Source: an uncultured Bacteroidales bacterium (lineage in GTDB: Bacteria; Bacteroidota; Bacteroidia; Bacteroidales; UBA932). Taken from it: a DNA stretch of 37,492 nt. This document shows positions 34,906-37,492 of the stretch, piece after piece. The notes beneath the pieces are model-generated. The model was not told where the DNA came from and did not search any database. It saw nothing but the letters and a program-made list of their open reading frames with translations. The stretch's first letter is position 1, and each line of letters begins with the position of its first letter. Location of the stretch: contig CAKUYQ010000026.1 in NCBI GenBank assembly GCA_934717185.1, positions 1-37,492 on the forward strand, in the 5' to 3' direction. The translations under genes and the position numbers were made by a program.

Positions 34906-36111
34906 TTATTGCTGTTGTTGTTCGTTTACCGCATAGAAAATCTTTAACGGATTGGCCATCACTTTGGTAAACCCAACTACGTCTCGCCCTGTGTAAGATT
35001 TGTTAAGTTCACCGTATTCGCCAAATTTTGAGGACATTAAATCGTGAGCGCTTCTGCATCCTAAGATAAAGAACGAGTATGGTCTTAATAATACATCAAC
35101 CTCGCCGGTTACATTTTGCTGGGTGCTATCCAAGAATGCCTCCATATCCCTTGCAACGGGATCCAAGTATTGAGCCTCGTGCATGAGCTGTCCATAGTAG
35201 TTTGAAATCATCTCTTTCCAATATAGTTGATTCTTTACAAGCACGTGTTTTTCAAGAAGATGGTGGGACTTAATTATAATAAGCGGTGCAGCTGCCTCAA
35301 ACCCTACACGCCCTTTTATTCCAATGATAGTATCGCCAACATGCATGTCTCTTCCAATTCCGTACGGAGCAGCAATCTCCTCTAATTTTTTAATAACCTC
35401 AACAGGTTGCATTTTTACCCCGTTCAGCGAGCATGGTTCGCCCTTTTCAAAGCCAACAGTAACCTTCTCCTCCTTTCCGTTAAGATGCTCTGCTACATGA
35501 TGAATATAAGCCTCTTCCGGCAGATACCCATCTGAGGAAAGTGTTTCAACTCCGCCTATACTTGTTCCCCATATTCCCTGATTTATAGAGTATTTGCTCT
35601 TCTCCCAACTGTAATCGAAACCATGTTTTGCAAGATAATCAATCTCCTCCTTTCTGCTTAGTGCAAGCTCCCTTATTGGGGCAATTATCTTAACCTCAGG
35701 TGCAAGAATATCAAAAACAATATCAAATCTTACCTGATCATTTCCTGCCCCTGTGCTTCCATGCGCAACATACTCTGCACCAATTTTTTTCACATGTTCA
35801 AGAACTGCAAGCGCCTGAAAAACCCTCTCAGAACTTACAGATAGCGGATATGTGGAATTCTTAAGGATATTCCCGAAAATCAGATATTTAATCCCTTTGT
35901 TGTAGTAGGTATCTACAGCATTTATGTTTGTATGGCTTGCTGCGCCCAATTTAAGTGCACGCTCTTTTATCTTCTCCTCCTCTTCCTTGCAAAAGCCACC
36001 TGTATTCACCATAACAGTGTGAACTTCAAGATTTTTCTCATTTTTAAGATATGGAACACAAAATGATGTGTCCAATCCGCCGCTAAAGGCCAAAACAACT
36101 TTCTCTTTCAT
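34906..36111 (-). CDS. argG: Argininosuccinate synthase
   Basis: Joins citrulline and aspartate using ATP. The P-loop AFSGGLDTSF is at about 8-17, near the N-terminus as in the family, so the start is ATG 36111 (401 residues), not the upstream ATG at 36168, which would add 19 odd residues and overlap the preceding gene. Further motifs are HGSTGAGNDQVRFD and KYSINQGIWGTS. It ends in a Gln-rich NEQQQQ tail with argC starting directly after. Confidence 0.96.
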   Translation of the reverse strand: MKEKVVLAFSGGLDTSFCVPYLKNEKNLEVHTVMVNTGGFCKEEEEKIKERALKLGAASHTNINAVDTYYNKGIKYLIFGNILKNSTYPLSVSSERVFQALAVLEHVKKIGAEYVAHGSTGAGNDQVRFDIVFDILAPEVKIIAPIRELALSRKEEIDYLAKHGFDYSWEKSKYSINQGIWGTSIGGVETLSSDGYLPEEAYIHHVAEHLNGKEEKVTVGFEKGEPCSLNGVKMQPVEVIKKLEEIAAPYGIGRDMHVGDTIIGIKGRVGFEAAAPLIIIKSHHLLEKHVLVKNQLYWKEMISNYYGQLMHEAQYLDPVARDMEAFLDSTQQNVTGEVDVLLRPYSFFILGCRSAHDLMSSKFGEYGELNKSYTGRDVVGFTKVMANPLKIFYAVNEQQQQ

Positions 36112-36161
36112 GATAGGATATTTATTATAGTTATTATTTTCTTCCCGACAATTAATATACT

Positions 36162-36803
36162 TTACCATAGTTTTGCAAGATGGGCTACTTTTGCAATAGG
36201 TTGCAATCCCTTCTTTAAATATTTAAGTAGAGTGGAGTCGTCTGTCTTGACAGGCTTCTCATTCCCATTGTGTTCTGCAGGATCATACAATAGTCCGGTG
36301 CAAAGGCACATTTTTCTGTTGTTACGCTCTAAAATATCGTAATTTTTACACCCCTTGCAGCCCCTCCAGAATTCATCATCATCTGTAAGTTCGGAAAATG
36401 GAACAGGCCTGAATCCAAGTTGTGAGTTGATTTTCATTACTGCAAGCCCGGTTGTAATGCTAAAGATCTTTGCATACGGGTACATCTTTCTTGAAAGGTT
36501 AAAGATCTCCTGCTTAATTCTCTTGGCAAGTCCTGTCTTTCTAAATTGATGCGCTACTATAAGGCCCGAATTTGCTACAAATTTGGTATGGCTCCATGTC
36601 TCTATATATGAGAAACCGGCAAATGAACCATCCTCTGCAATTGCAATTACTGCCTTATGGTCCCGCATCTTCTCTTTGACATATTCGGGGCTTCTTTTTG
36701 CTATCCCTGTGCCTCTCTCTTGAGCCGAAACAAATACCAATTCGCAAATCTCTTCTGCATATACAGCATGACTTTCGTCTGCGACATAAATGTTTACTTT
36801 CAT
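36162..36803 (-). CDS. GNAT acyltransferase, likely N-acylglutamate synthase
   Basis: A GNAT domain covers about 1-135, with an acyl-CoA-binding segment LIVAHQFRKTGLAKRIKQEI. The C-terminal extension holds four Cys (149, 152, 166, 168: CKGC and CLC), which could bind a metal. It is the first gene of the arginine operon, where the first step (acylation of glutamate) would otherwise have no gene; equivalent GNAT genes head the arg operons of Bacteroides. I infer N-acyl- (probably succinyl-) glutamate synthase. It shows no ArgA kinase-like part. Confidence 0.75.
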   Translation of the reverse strand: MKVNIYVADESHAVYAEEICELVFVSAQERGTGIAKRSPEYVKEKMRDHKAVIAIAEDGSFAGFSYIETWSHTKFVANSGLIVAHQFRKTGLAKRIKQEIFNLSRKMYPYAKIFSITTGLAVMKINSQLGFRPVPFSELTDDDEFWRGCKGCKNYDILERNNRKMCLCTGLLYDPAEHNGNEKPVKTDDSTLLKYLKKGLQPIAKVAHLAKLW

Positions 36804-37118
36804 CCTATAAATTAATGTTACATTGGCTTATTCAGCCGCATTAAATGAAATCTGCCTAACGAAACATCCTTGTTGTTTGCAGGATATAATAGGTATGATT
36901 ATATCCAAACATATACAAAGTTCTACCGTTATGTGCTATGATAATATTGTTGAAAATATTGAGTCCTAAGAGTTTATGAATATTGCAAGCTTTAATCCGG
37001 CCGCAACATCCACTATATTCGGACGAGTGAGTATGCAACAGAGGCGTGGCGTCGGACATGCCACATTCCAAAATTAACCATTATGTTTTCCTCTCTGTTG
37101 TACATTACTTAGATTTTA
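36804..37118 (-). promoter_or_regulatory. Arginine operon leader, candidate attenuator
   Basis: The leader between the likely promoter (37125-37132) and the GNAT gene is about 315 bases. It holds a 22-codon ORF (37013-37081), a GC-rich stretch with GTGGC/GCCAC hairpins, AATATT hairpins, and a perfect 9-bp stem (GGATATAAT with ATTATATCC around 36878-36902). No strong U tract was seen, so intrinsic termination is not obvious. Regulation by arginine or by translation of the short ORF is inference. Confidence 0.45.
37013..37081 (-). CDS. Possible leader peptide of the arginine operon (22 residues)
   Basis: An ATG at 37081 on the minus strand opens a 22-codon frame ending in TAG. The peptide starts MVNFGMWHVRRHASV and ends with VRI, so 3 of 22 codons are Arg (CGA, CGC, CGA), which is more than expected for AT-rich DNA. 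It begins about 37 bases after the predicted transcription start and overlaps the GTGGC/GCCAC hairpin. Leader-peptide attenuation of arg genes would fit but is not shown. Confidence 0.4.
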   Translation of the reverse strand: MVNFGMWHVRRHASVAYSLVRI

Positions 37119-37124
37119 CGGCTG

Positions 37125-37132
37125 CAAATGTA
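37125..37132 (-). promoter_or_regulatory. Arginine operon promoter -7 box (TACATTTG)
   Basis: On the minus strand TACATTTG matches TAnnTTTG, upstream of the leader ORF and the GNAT gene. No good -33 element is seen at 19 bases. All eight arg genes lie downstream on the same strand with gaps of 0-50 bases. Confidence 0.55.
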
Positions 37133-37249
37133 AATATATTCTTTATTTAGCAGCAGATTTTTTTAATTTTTTTTAATCTTCTGCTTTAGATACCTATATA
37201 TATGCATGTGTAAAAATTGTTTCAAAAATATTACGATGTAGAGCGTTGG

Positions 37250-37470
37250 ATTAGCTTTGGCTTTGGCGTTGGCGTTGGCTTTGGCTTTGGCTTTGGCGTT
37301 AGCCTTGATAGAGTTTATAGTTGAGGGTTTATAGTGTATAGATAACTTTGGCTTTGGCTTTAGCTTTTTTAGTGCATAGAAAGTAAAGAGAGTAAAGAGG
37401 GTGTTGGCGTTGGCCTTTTTAGTGTATAGAAGTGGAGAGAGAGTATAGAAAGTATAGAAAGCTTTGGCTG
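37250..37470. repeat. Arrays of TTGGCT/TTGGCG units and TTTATAG elements
   Basis: Runs of GGCTTTGGCGTTGGC type fill 37252-37305, recur at 37350-37370 and 37412-37427, and end near 37470. Between them stand AGTGTATAGA/AGTGCATAGA and AGAGTAAAGAG-type repeats. The rest of the interval to the window end shows no ORF. The same units, inverted, occur at 17861-17905. Confidence 0.75.
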
Positions 37471-37492
37471 GTAAAATGACTTTTAACTATAA

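Noticed and set aside
36856..37071. 71-residue frame on the - strand in the arg leader
   Set aside because: It overlaps the hairpin region and the short Arg-containing frame, and the translation is not protein-like; the leader explanation is better.
37250..37470. CRISPR array
   Set aside because: Units are six bases long with no spacers of regular size, and no cas genes are present.
1..37492. tRNA or rRNA genes
   Set aside because: Apart from the tRNA-like part of tmRNA, I saw no cloverleaf with T-arm GGTTCGA and no rRNA sequence.

Overview
The window looks like a chromosome segment from a member of the order Bacteroidales. The signs are an arginine operon with an N-succinylornithine-type transcarbamylase, repeated TAnnTTTG promoter -7 boxes, no Shine-Dalgarno pattern before the genes, a BACON-domain protein, a tmRNA tag ending NNNYALAA, and a 30-residue AURKAIP1/COX24-type protein beside an HU gene. 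This is inferred from sequence traits alone; I cannot name a species.

Region 1 (1-13060) is an accessory block, all on the + strand. In order it carries an unknown 430-residue protein, a large sigma-like protein, a small protein resembling only the C-terminal domain of FtsZ, a long RelA/SpoT homologue with an intact hydrolase half and an eroded synthetase half, a 56-residue Cys/His protein, a YbjN-like protein and a zinc-ribbon membrane protein. A tight overlapping operon follows: sigma-like protein, two small related proteins and an M48-type membrane metallopeptidase. Then come a zinc-ribbon/PrsW-type membrane protease, a zinc-ribbon/BACON/CxxCxGxG protein and a WG-repeat protein. Sigma-like factors next to candidate anti-sigma proteins, membrane proteases and an alarmone hydrolase suggest a signalling or stress-response module. 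That is inference, and it is the best candidate here for an undescribed system.

Region 2 (13061-20850) holds an Rpn/PD-(D/E)XK nuclease-family gene with tandem repeats, the tmRNA gene ssrA (- strand), an AraC-family regulator, coaD with an overlapping thioredoxin-like protein gene, and a 943-residue FAD/Fe-S oxidoreductase of the D-lactate dehydrogenase type. The last gene meets a convergent gene cluster at a perfect 23-bp-arm hairpin.

Region 3 (20832-28396) carries the - strand run lon-ung-META lipoprotein, an Omp85-like outer-membrane protein, and on the + strand an HU-family gene, a 30-codon basic protein, a structured non-coding stretch and rng.

Region 4 (28421-37130, - strand) is an eight-gene arginine biosynthesis operon: GNAT, argG, argC, argD, argF', argB, argE', argH. 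It has a roughly 315-nt leader with a short Arg-containing ORF and hairpins. The last 360 bases are non-coding, with arrays of TTGGCT/TTGGCG units. Across the window a 13-mer, TTTGTCGGGAAGC, recurs far more often than chance would allow.
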